Positions 1-6,320 of a stretch of DNA of 8,557 nucleotides are shown here, piece after piece. The DNA lies in NCBI GenBank assembly GCA_020425915.1, contig JAGQQZ010000510.1, positions 1 to 8,557 of the forward strand. The letters are read 5' to 3'. The DNA comes from Planctomycetota bacterium (GTDB taxonomy: Bacteria; Planctomycetota; UBA1135; UBA2386). A model generated the notes under the pieces. That model searched no databases. It was given only the letters and a program-made list of their open reading frames with translations, and was not told the origin of the DNA. A program made the position numbers and the translations under genes. How positions within the stretch are numbered: the first letter of the stretch is position 1; each line of letters starts with the position of its first letter.

Positions 1-2799
1 CAGCGACGCGTACGCCTGCCCCGAGCGACGCACTCCGAGCGTCGTGTCGCACGCGGACAGGGTGACCAGCTCGCAAGACGAGAGATCGAGCGTCAACAGC
101 TCCTGCGCAGTCACGATCCCAGGCCGGCGACCGAAGCTGTCCGGCGGGCGGTTCGCCCCGGACAGGGCGAGCCCCGTGAGCACGAATGGCGAGATGCCCG
201 ACACGGTCTCGCCGAGCGCGTGCGATTCGCCCGATGCACTCTGGTCCGCGCGGCTCCAGGCCGTCGGGGGTGCGAAGTAGCCATGCGTCGCGACGTGGAT
301 GAAGGTCGCCGATTCGGTCGCCGCGAACAGGTTCTGCTTCGACGCCGACGAACCGCGGAGCACCCGTTCGCGACCCGCGGGATGGGCCTTCTCGAACAGT
401 TCGGCCAACGCGTCGACCTCATCACCGGTGGCCGGTAGCGGGGCCCACGGCGCGGACACCGGATCGACGATCGGAGTCGCCGTGTGGTCATGACCGAGGT
501 CCACGAGCACTTCGGCCCCATAGTCGACGCCTCCGACGAGAGTGATCCCGGCCGGCACGTCACGTGCTGCCGTCGGGTCTTCGAGCAGCTCGCACAGAGA
601 GATCAATCGACGAATCTCGATCCGCGCTCCCAGCGGCTTGCCGGTCGCGTCGGGCAACGCGTCCCAGGGTACGAGCTCGAGCGAATCGTCGAACGAGACG
701 TAGAGGACGCTCGCCGAGCCGACGGACTGGAGAATCGGATCGAGGACCGCACGCCGAAGCGCGGCGGCGGCGGACGCAGCGTTCCCGACCGGCGCGCCAT
801 CGGACGACGATCCGCGGCCGGCTCCTACCGAGCACTGCGCACGCAGGTCCGCTACGAGCTCGTCGATACGAGCCGCGGCGCCGATCGGCACGAGTCGAAT
901 GTCTCCGCCGTGGTCGAACACGATCCCTGCGTATCTGCGTTCGGTCGGGGGATATGTCCGTTCGCCCACACGGCGTAGCCGGCGATACTCGTAACCGACC
1001 ACCGCCACGCCCGCGCCGCCTTCGGGCAGATGGTCCGCGAAGTCGCGGACCGCCAGATCGTCGAATCCACTGACGCCCTGGACCAGCTCATCGAGCTGGC
1101 GCTCGACCTTGGCCTTGCTCCGAACAGCCTCGTGAAGTCGATCGTCACGCTCCTTCGCCGCTGCCGCATCGGCCACGGGTGCGCTCGCCAGCTCCGTGAC
1201 CCGCGCGGCCGCGGCGCTCCAGTCAGCTCGAAGCGCATCGAAACGGTCGGAGTCGATCGAACGGCCGCGACGAACCTCACGCTGCGCGCGTGTCTCGATG
1301 CCACGCAGCAGCTGGGAGACCACGAGGACGTCGCCGGCGAGCCACGGCATCGGCTCGCATGGCTCTGCGCCGAGCGCGAACGAGATCATCGTGTCGAGCA
1401 CGGGGCGATGGAACTCGCGCGCGACCGCTGCCCGCTCGCGTGGCGACATCACCCATGCACCCATCGACTCCCGGAATCCGTCCATCCACGCCGCGAAGTG
1501 AGACCCGGCTTCGTCGAACCGCCGGAGCGATACGAGCGACATGACCAAGTGCCAACGCGTATCGAGTAGTTGCGGGTGATGCCGGGGCAGCGTCCGTTCG
1601 TAGACCGCTAGGGCAGACGTCAGGATCTCGTTGGCACGTTCTTGCTCGTCGCTGAGCACGTACATCGTCGCGCGCGACAGCTCCGCGTAGAGTCTCCTCG
1701 GGTTCGACTCCGGAAGTTCTCGGTACACCTCGAGCGCTCGGTCCAGCAGCGCGACCGCACCCTCGAGGTCCCCGGCGTCCAAACGCGCGCGGGCCAACAG
1801 CTCCCGGCTTCGCTGCAGGTCCAGGTGGTCCGCGGGCAGGATCCGAGCCGTCGCCGCGTACTCTGCCTCCAGCAACTCGCGTGCGCCCGACAAGTCTCCG
1901 AGCGCGCTGCGCGTCGTCGCGAGGTTCGCCCGCGCGATCTGAGTCCTGGGGTGATCTTCCGGCAGGGACCGCAGACAGGTCTCGAGCACGCGTTCGTGCA
2001 GACCGAGCGCGCCTCGCGCGTCGCCGAGCACGCGCATGCTGACACCGAGATTGCCGCGAAGCGCCAGCATCAACAGGTCGTGTTCCGGCACCTTGCCGGT
2101 CAACTCCGCGAGCGCTCGCTCCTGCAACTCCATCGCGCCCTTGTAGTCCTCGAGATCGAACAGAGCCGCTGCCATGTTGATCCGTGTTTGCGGGATCCGG
2201 GTCGCGTCCTCCGGCGGGTGTTTCGCGTAGACGTCGAGCACCTTGCGGAACATGGCGAGCGCTCCGACCGCATCGCCGGTCGCCCATCGCAACGCCGCAA
2301 GGCTCGAGCGTGAGCTCTGCAGCGACTCGTCGTGATCCTCGAGCACTCTCGACGAGAACTCGTAGTCACGCTGCATCAGCACGAGGGCACCGGCGAGATC
2401 CCCTTTCCGGTACTTCGCGGCCGCCAGGTTGCCCATCGTCGTCAGAACACCCGGATCGTCCTCCGGCAAATGGCGCAACTTCGCATCGAACACGCGCTGC
2501 CACGCGGCCTCTGCCGTGTGTGCGTCGGCGAACTGGAACGCCGCGTGAGCCACGTCGTTGAGCACGCCGATCGCCGTCGGATCGTCCTCGAGTCCCGCGC
2601 CGGACTTCCACACTTCGAACGCCTCCCGCACACGCGCGCGGGAGGCGTCGTGCTGCCCCTCGTCGCTGGCCGTGCTTGCCTGCTCGAGGAGCTCGCGAAC
2701 GTGCGCCAGAGATTCGGACCGCGATGGCTCGGTCTGAGCGCGCACGTCCGCGCAGCCGATCCACGGGGCCAACAAGAACGCCGCCCAGAGCATTCGCAT
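1..2799 (-). CDS. Exported TPR-CHAT domain protein, putative clan CD cysteine peptidase (C-terminus beyond left edge)
   Basis: The frame is open for 933 codons from ATG at 2799 to the window edge, without a stop. The N-terminus looks like a signal peptide: a hydrophobic run (LWAAFLLAPWIG) is followed by a possible lipobox Cys16 or a type I site after VRA (residue 21). Residues about 70-445 form nine TPR-like repeats of about 42 residues, with the recurring pattern LPEDHP..., NLA..., GDL..A..L. After a linker (446-690) comes a CHAT domain, with its strand LYVSFDDSLELVPWDALPD at 699-717. The catalytic pair is visible: His839 in ATHGYF and Cys917 in LSACDT, 78 residues apart. CHAT domains are caspase/separase-like peptidases often fused to TPRs. 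The substrate is unknown. The start is supported by GAGGGA six bases upstream and by the signal peptide. It lies 36 bases after the propeller gene, so the two are probably cotranscribed. Export of a CHAT protein is the unusual point. The family call is firm; activity is inferred from the dyad. Confidence 0.9.
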   Translation of the reverse strand, partial: MRMLWAAFLLAPWIGCADVRAQTEPSRSESLAHVRELLEQASTASDEGQHDASRARVREAFEVWKSGAGLEDDPTAIGVLNDVAHAAFQFADAHTAEAAWQRVFDAKLRHLPEDDPGVLTTMGNLAAAKYRKGDLAGALVLMQRDYEFSSRVLEDHDESLQSSRSSLAALRWATGDAVGALAMFRKVLDVYAKHPPEDATRIPQTRINMAAALFDLEDYKGAMELQERALAELTGKVPEHDLLMLALRGNLGVSMRVLGDARGALGLHERVLETCLRSLPEDHPRTQIARANLATTRSALGDLSGARELLEAEYAATARILPADHLDLQRSRELLARARLDAGDLEGAVALLDRALEVYRELPESNPRRLYAELSRATMYVLSDEQERANEILTSALAVYERTLPRHHPQLLDTRWHLVMSLVSLRRFDEAGSHFAAWMDGFRESMGAWVMSPRERAAVAREFHRPVLDTMISFALGAEPCEPMPWLAGDVLVVSQLLRGIETRAQREVRRGRSIDSDRFDALRADWSAAAARVTELASAPVADAAAAKERDDRLHEAVRSKAKVERQLDELVQGVSGFDDLAVRDFADHLPEGGAGVAVVGYEYRRLRRVGERTYPPTERRYAGIVFDHGGDIRLVPIGAAARIDELVADLRAQCSVGAGRGSSSDGAPVGNAASAAAALRRAVLDPILQSVGSASVLYVSFDDSLELVPWDALPDATGKPLGARIEIRRLISLCELLEDPTAARDVPAGITLVGGVDYGAEVLVDLGHDHTATPIVDPVSAPWAPLPATGDEVDALAELFEKAHPAGRERVLRGSSASKQNLFAATESATFIHVATHGYFAPPTAWSRADQSASGESHALGETVSGISPFVLTGLALSGANRPPDSFGRRPGIVTAQELLTLDLSSCELVTLSACDTTLGVRRSGQAYASL

Positions 2800-2805
2800 G
2801 GCGTG

Positions 2806-2811
2806 TCCCTC
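2806..2811 (-). promoter_or_regulatory. Ribosome binding site of the TPR-CHAT gene
   Basis: GAGGGA on the minus strand lies six bases before the ATG at 2799. It supports that start, since no other in-frame start lies between it and the upstream stop codon at 2836-2838. Confidence 0.65.
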
Positions 2812-2835
2812 AGTACGATGTCGAGGTGAATCGCT

Positions 2836-4161
2836 TCACGGCTGGATCACCGTGCGCAACCCGCGACTGAACGACACCACGGCGATGTCGTTGAGGCCGA
2901 GAAGGGTCTGCGCGATCGCGAACTCCTGCATGAACAGCGGCAGGTCGACGAGATCCGGATCCAACGGCATTTCGAACGAGACGCGATCCAGGGTCGGCGG
3001 AAAGATCGGATGCGAGATGCCGATCGCAGGGTTGACGAGGATCGTGCCGTGGAACGCGGGCACGTCAACGGCCTCGAACCCGATGAGCAAGCAGCCGATC
3101 CCGGTGAGCCCCGAGGTGACGATGTCCGTCGTCTCGCCGATCTTCATGCATCCATCGAGCGACAATCTCGGGACTTGCCCGAGCAAATCGGCCGCCGCCG
3201 TACCGTAGCGGTTCCAGCACACACCGGGCGGCCGCACGAACCCTGGACCGATTCGCACGATGCTGTTCTCGGTCGTGACGGTGCCATCGTCGTACCTCGT
3301 CCCTTCCTGAGTCAGATACAGGTAGCCGTCAGCTCCGACCTGACTCAAGTCCGAACGGAATCCACCGCTCGCGAACACCGTCTCGACAGGCGGTAGCGAG
3401 TAGTCGTTCGATGGAAACGTGAACTTCGAGATCGTGCCATCGACGTTGGTGGTCAAGACGAAGCCGGCTTGTTCGTGCACCGCGACACCATCGGGAGGCG
3501 ACACCATCGGGATCTGCTGCTCGACTCCGAGCGATCGATGGAACACGGTCAACGTCGACGGTCCTCGAGTCGCGATGAACAAGTAGTCACCGCTGGGATC
3601 GAAGTACATCCCGTCGATCAAGTCGAAGATGCCGACCAGCGCCGTCGAGTAGTCTGCACCCGGCGAGAGGTCCGGCGGCGTGCGGCGAATCTGCAGCCCG
3701 CTACGAATCCACCACAAGTCGCCCGTCTGCGGGTCGACCGCGATGCTCAGCACATTGCCGACCTCGAGCGAACCGGCGCCGAGCAACAAGCCGGTGTCCG
3801 GGTCGATTCGCTTGACCCCCTGCAGCGTGTTGGAATACAGCCCTCCATCCGGGTGGTTCACCATCCCGCAGCCCACGTCGCTCGGCATCGACGCCAGTTC
3901 CGGGTGAATCGCCGTGCCGTTGACCACGATCGTCGATTGGCTGTCCCAACGAAAGAGCGGTCCGAGGTAGCCCTGGCAACCATTGGCCAGCACGTCGCCG
4001 TCCGGTGCAAACGCGACTCCACCCAAGAACCCGTCATGGGTTCCCCACAGTTCCTGGGTGAACCCGGCCTCGAGAAACGTGAACGTCTGCGCGGACGTCC
4101 CGGTCGTGAACGCCAATGAAGCGCAACCGACCAATAGCGCGAGAGAGCGACTATGGAGCAT
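2836..4161 (-). CDS. Exported beta-propeller-like protein with C-terminal beta module
   Basis: 441 residues. The N-terminus is a typical signal peptide: Arg5, then a hydrophobic stretch SLALLVGCASLAF, with a type I site after TSA (residue 24). Residues about 28-310 contain repeated short strand units such as GGVAFAPDGDVLANG, LSIAVDPQTGDLWWI, DGMYFDPSGDYLFIATRG, DGVAVHEQAGFVLTTN and GADGYLYLTQEGTRYDDG. These are the blade pattern of NHL/SMP-30-type beta-propellers. I see no metal-binding or catalytic set that would make it an enzyme. Residues about 316-441 form a separate beta-rich module beginning WNRYGT and ending in LPLFMQ...SRGLRTVI; its last 39 residues align without gaps with the end of the exported protein at 6321-8168. 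The frame stays open upstream to 4281, but ATG 4161 is chosen because it has a strong ribosome binding site and starts the signal peptide. The TPR-CHAT gene follows 36 bases downstream. A surface or secreted binding role is inferred; the exact function is unknown. Confidence 0.85.
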   Translation of the reverse strand: MLHSRSLALLVGCASLAFTTGTSAQTFTFLEAGFTQELWGTHDGFLGGVAFAPDGDVLANGCQGYLGPLFRWDSQSTIVVNGTAIHPELASMPSDVGCGMVNHPDGGLYSNTLQGVKRIDPDTGLLLGAGSLEVGNVLSIAVDPQTGDLWWIRSGLQIRRTPPDLSPGADYSTALVGIFDLIDGMYFDPSGDYLFIATRGPSTLTVFHRSLGVEQQIPMVSPPDGVAVHEQAGFVLTTNVDGTISKFTFPSNDYSLPPVETVFASGGFRSDLSQVGADGYLYLTQEGTRYDDGTVTTENSIVRIGPGFVRPPGVCWNRYGTAAADLLGQVPRLSLDGCMKIGETTDIVTSGLTGIGCLLIGFEAVDVPAFHGTILVNPAIGISHPIFPPTLDRVSFEMPLDPDLVDLPLFMQEFAIAQTLLGLNDIAVVSFSRGLRTVIQP

Positions 4162-4167
4162 GTGTGA

Positions 4168-4175
4168 CCTTCCTC
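4168..4175 (-). promoter_or_regulatory. Ribosome binding site that decides the propeller gene start
   Basis: GAGGAAGG on the minus strand lies six bases before ATG 4161. It argues against the longer in-frame starts upstream, such as ATG 4281, whose extra 40 residues would bury the signal peptide. Confidence 0.8.
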
Positions 4176-4320
4176 GGTGAGCGAATAACGCCGCCATACT
4201 AGCGAGCGAAGACCCATCGAGCGACTCGAACTCGACGCGGATCGCCCGCAGCGGACGGCGATTTCGGTGCGCGGATCCCACGATGCGCGAAACCGTGTGC
4301 TTCGTGCACTGGTTCGAGGG

Positions 4321-4560
4321 CTATCGCTCGGCCAATCGCGCGATATGACGCAACACACGCGAGTGGATCGCCTGGATCAATGCATCCGACCACAGTCGCC
4401 AATAGCTGCGCGGTCCAATGTCGAGCACGTACCACGTGGTCCCGACCAGGCGCGTTCGCGCTCCGCCGAGCTGCTCGAGCCGGAACTCGCCGCGCAGGCT
4501 GCGCAGCGTTCCGTCGAGGTGCGGCGGATGGATGCGCGCGTAGGGACTGTCCCGACCCAT
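4321..4560 (-). pseudogene. 5'-truncated SRPBCC (polyketide cyclase-like) gene remnant
   Basis: 79 codons from ATG 4560 to TAG 4321-4323. The sequence is a good likeness of the C-terminal half of an SRPBCC/polyketide-cyclase-like domain. It runs through SPYARIHPPHLDG, then LRGEFRLEQLGG, RTRLVGTTWY, YWRLWSDALI and the final helix IHSRVLRHIARLAER. In family members I know, these segments follow at least another 60-80 residues of the same domain, often after a membrane region. Here the matching sequence stops near position 4560, and a divergent gene starts at 4611. Reading the frame further back only gives arginine- and serine-rich antisense of that gene. No good ribosome binding site precedes ATG 4560. 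The preserved reading frame suggests either recent truncation or expression as a short protein. The family likeness is from memory of conserved patterns; the call as a broken gene is an inference. Confidence 0.6.
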
Positions 4561-4598
4561 TCCGACGCCGCGACCATCGAATGCGGAGTCTAGCGGGA

Positions 4599-4604
4599 TA
4601 TGGT
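4599..4604 (+). promoter_or_regulatory. Possible -10 element for leaderless transcription of the DUF2459-like gene
   Basis: TATGGT matches four of six bases of the sigma-70 -10 consensus. It ends seven bases before ATG 4611, so transcription would begin at or next to the start codon. This would explain the missing ribosome binding site. No convincing -35 is visible, so the call is weak. Confidence 0.25.
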
Positions 4605-4610
4605 GCCCGG

Positions 4611-5234
4611 ATGACCTCGGACCCGACGAGACGACGGTCTCGCCTCCGGCGATTCCTGCGCTTCGCGGCGACGACCGCCGTCGCGATCTCGTTCCTCGTC
4701 TGGGCGATCGGCTGCACGTCGACGATCCGCCCACCCGCACAGGTCGACGACCCCGTCGACATCTTCCTGCTGCTCGACGCGCGCCACCGCGGACTCATCC
4801 TCCCCCACCCGGACGACGGACTGGTCGAGTACGGCTACGGAGAGTGGTGGTGGTACGCGCTCGGCGACGACGCCTGGTACGACGCGTTCCGCGCCGTGCT
4901 GTGGCCCACGCAAGGGACGCTCGGTCGGCGCCGAACCGGCGCGACGGATCTCGAGAGCCTTCGCGATCGGTTCCACTGGATGACGATCCAATCGCTCGTC
5001 GTCGAACGCGAGCGCGTGAATTCCCTCGTCGAAGACCTCGAGACCGCGCGGGCCGAACGCCGCGAGGACGAGATCTGGAGCGACCGCTACGGGTTCTGGT
5101 TCGTGCCGTTCCGTACCGACTACTGGGCGTTCCACAACTGCAACGACGAGGTCGCCGACTGGCTCGAACGGCTCGGCTGCGACGTCAGCTGGGTTCCGAT
5201 CTGCCTCGACCTCGAGTTCGCCGCACCCGAGTGA
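4611..5234 (+). CDS. DUF2459-like putative lipoprotein
   Basis: 207 residues. A basic N-terminus (RRRSRLRRFLRF) leads into a hydrophobic segment AATTAVAISFLVWAIG, ending at Cys35 in a loose lipobox (AIGC). It is therefore either a lipoprotein or an anchored periplasmic protein. The body follows the DUF2459 pattern (the TIGR02117 'urease-associated' family). Strand VDIFLLLDARHRGLILP (49-65) corresponds to the family's 'H-GLVLP' part. Then come LVEYGYGEWWWYALGD (71-86), AFRAVLWPTQGTLGRR (92-107) and, near the end, WAFHNCNDEVADWLERLG (172-189), which matches the family's F-N-T-C-N-T-W region with Cys177. A charged helix (about 127-156, rich in E and R) sits where many relatives are shorter. The biochemical role of the family is not established. 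Start: no Shine-Dalgarno sequence precedes ATG 4611, but this start gives the complete signal region, and the upstream frame is antisense to the SRPBCC remnant. It stands alone, 118 bases before the flagellin gene. Confidence 0.8.
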   Translation: MTSDPTRRRSRLRRFLRFAATTAVAISFLVWAIGCTSTIRPPAQVDDPVDIFLLLDARHRGLILPHPDDGLVEYGYGEWWWYALGDDAWYDAFRAVLWPTQGTLGRRRTGATDLESLRDRFHWMTIQSLVVERERVNSLVEDLETARAERREDEIWSDRYGFWFVPFRTDYWAFHNCNDEVADWLERLGCDVSWVPICLDLEFAAPE

Positions 5235-5238
5235 GTCG

Positions 5239-5267
5239 GCGTCTCACGCGTCCCGAAGCGAGACGCG
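5239..5267 (+). terminator. Possible stem-loop after the DUF2459-like gene
   Basis: Two mutually exclusive hairpins start just after the stop codon. One pairs GCGTCTC (5239-5245) with GAGACGC (5260-5266). The other pairs CGCGTC (5247-5252) with GACGCG (5262-5267) around a nine-base loop. There is no T-run, so it could be a terminator of the GC-rich type or only an attenuating fold before the flagellin promoter. Confidence 0.35.
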
Positions 5268-5295
5268 AACCGTCGAAGAATCCCGCACTGTCCAC

Positions 5296-5322
5296 TCAAG
5301 CGACACTCGCCGGCGCCGAGTA
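5296..5322 (+). promoter_or_regulatory. Sigma-28 (FliA) promoter of the flagellin gene
   Basis: TCAA (5296-5299), then exactly 15 bases, then GCCGAGTA (5315-5322). The sigma-28 consensus is TAAA-N15-GCCGATAA, so the site matches 3 of 4 and 6 of 8 bases with the correct spacing. Transcription would start near 5329 and give a leader of about 24 bases containing the ribosome binding site. It precedes a gene that this sigma factor controls in other flagellated bacteria. Confidence 0.75.
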
Positions 5323-5341
5323 TCACCGCGGACAGCATCCG

Positions 5342-5348
5342 GGAGGAA
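5342..5348 (+). promoter_or_regulatory. Ribosome binding site of the flagellin gene
   Basis: GGAGGAA lies four bases before ATG 5353, with the GGAGG core six bases away. It is a strong site, as expected for an abundant structural protein, and it fixes the start at the conserved MALRINTN sequence. Confidence 0.85.
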
Positions 5349-5352
5349 CAGC

Positions 5353-6180
5353 ATGGCACTACGCATCAACACCAACGTCGCGTCGATCAACGCGCAACGC
5401 AACGTCGCCCAGGTCAACGAACGCCTGGCCGGCAACTTCCGCCGACTCGCAACCGGTCTGCGGATCTCGACCGCCGCCGATGACGCGGCCGGACTCGCGA
5501 TCTCCGAGCGATTGCGGGCGCAGACGCGTTCGCTGGAGCAAGCGAAACGCAACGCCAACGACGGGATCTCGCTCGTCCAGACCGCCGAGGGCGCGATGAA
5601 CGAGGTCAGCAACATCCTGACCCGCATGCGCGAACTCAGCGTGCAGTCGGCGAACGGCTCGGTGTCGGACCAGGACCGCACGACGCTCAACGAGGAGTTC
5701 CGCAGCCTCGTCGACGAGGTCGATCGCATCAGCCGTTCGACCGAGTTCAACAACATCAACCTGCTCGACGGCAGCCAGTCGACGGTCCGGTTCCAGATCG
5801 GCCTCGGCACGACGGCTGGGATCGACACGCTCGACGTGACCCTCGACCCCGCGCTCGCGACGTCGCTCTCGCTCGAGTCCCTCGACATCGGCTCCGGCGG
5901 CGACACCTCGACTGCCATCGCGACGATCGACACGGCGATCAACTCGGTCTCGAGCCTGCGCGGCAAGCTCGGCGCGGTGCAGAACCGGCTCAACTCGACG
6001 ATCAACAACCTCGGCGTGCAGGTCGAGAACCTGTCGGCCGCCGAGAGCCGAATCCGCGATGTCGACGTCGCCTACGAAACCGCGCAGCTCACCCGCAACT
6101 CGATCCTGCAACAGGCGGCCGTCTCGGTGCTAGCACAGACCAACGCCCAGCCGCAGACGGCCCTGGCGCTACTCGGCTGA
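5353..6180 (+). CDS. fliC: Flagellin, compact D0/D1 type
   Basis: 275 residues; the subunit of the flagellar filament, exported through the flagellar type III apparatus without a cleaved signal. The N-terminal domain (1-140) begins MALRINTNVASINAQRNV and carries the classic LATGLRISTAADDAAGLAIS and QTAEGAMNEVSNILTRMREL segments, ending in FNNINLLDG. The C-terminal domain (about 187-275) has LGAVQNRLNSTINNL, ESRIRDVDVAYETA and the final helix ILQQAAVSVLAQTNAQPQTALALL. Only about 45 residues separate the two, so the variable D2/D3 domains are essentially absent. The segment TRMRELSVQSANGS (90-103) keeps the pattern of the TLR5-recognised flagellin region. Sigma-28-like promoter and strong ribosome binding site precede it. 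No other flagellar gene is in the window, so the filament gene is apparently unlinked from at least the adjacent assembly genes. The name fliC is used in the general sense of flagellin; organisms with several flagellins may name it otherwise. Confidence 0.97.
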   Translation: MALRINTNVASINAQRNVAQVNERLAGNFRRLATGLRISTAADDAAGLAISERLRAQTRSLEQAKRNANDGISLVQTAEGAMNEVSNILTRMRELSVQSANGSVSDQDRTTLNEEFRSLVDEVDRISRSTEFNNINLLDGSQSTVRFQIGLGTTAGIDTLDVTLDPALATSLSLESLDIGSGGDTSTAIATIDTAINSVSSLRGKLGAVQNRLNSTINNLGVQVENLSAAESRIRDVDVAYETAQLTRNSILQQAAVSVLAQTNAQPQTALALLG

Positions 6181-6188
6181 CGATCGAC

Positions 6189-6216
6189 GGCCGCGCCGTA
6201 GCCGAGCTCGGCGGCC
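6189..6216 (+). terminator. GC-rich stem after the flagellin gene
   Basis: GGCCGC (6189-6194) can pair with GCGGCC (6211-6216), and the enclosed region contains the 12-base palindrome GCCGAGCTCGGC (6201-6212). It begins eight bases after the flagellin stop codon. There is no T-run and the fold competes with its own inner palindrome, so the call is tentative; the stronger hairpin at 6276-6307 is the better candidate. Confidence 0.35.
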
Positions 6217-6275
6217 ACATCGGCACGGCGACGACGACGCTTGCCTGTGTGGCGCGGAGGGGAAGTCGCAGCGGT

Positions 6276-6307
6276 CGCCCGACTCGCTCGAGTGAGCGAG
6301 TCGGGCG
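6276..6307. terminator. Bidirectional terminator hairpin between convergent genes
   Basis: A perfect 14-bp stem (6276-6289 with 6294-6307; arms CGCCCGACTCGCTC and GAGCGAGTCGGGCG) closes a four-base loop GAGT. It lies 95 bases after the flagellin stop codon and 13 bases beyond the stop codon of the convergent exported protein. Position and symmetry fit a shared terminator. A T-run is missing on both sides, so termination may be of the U-tract-independent kind. Confidence 0.75.
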
Positions 6308-6320
6308 CCGCGCCGCCGCG

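Noticed and set aside
1277..2287. Minus-strand open frame of 336 codons
   Set aside because: The product is very rich in Arg, Ala and Gly with no family likeness. It overlaps the TPR-CHAT gene in another frame, which has clear repeats and motifs.
1642..2313. Plus-strand open frame of 223 codons, and similar ones at 484-1569
   Set aside because: They are antisense to the TPR-CHAT gene; long antisense frames are expected from the GC-rich third positions. The composition is dominated by Arg, and no ribosome binding site is present.
3469..4119. Plus-strand open frame of 216 codons
   Set aside because: It is the antisense of the propeller gene, rich in Arg, His and Gln with no recognisable domain.
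4196..4201. TAGTAT as a -10 element for the propeller gene on the minus strand
   Set aside because: It matches four of six bases, but no -35 sequence is found at a suitable distance. The gene surely has a promoter here, but I cannot place it.
4293..4316. Hairpin after the SRPBCC remnant (GTGC-TTCGT-GCAC)
   Set aside because: The inner stem has only four base pairs and the extension is interrupted by an internal loop, so it is too weak to call a terminator.
4629..4665. Twin-arginine export signal in the DUF2459-like protein
   Set aside because: The sequence RLRRFLRF lacks the residue between the arginine pair and Phe that the S-R-R-x-F-L-K motif needs. A general or lipoprotein signal explains it as well.
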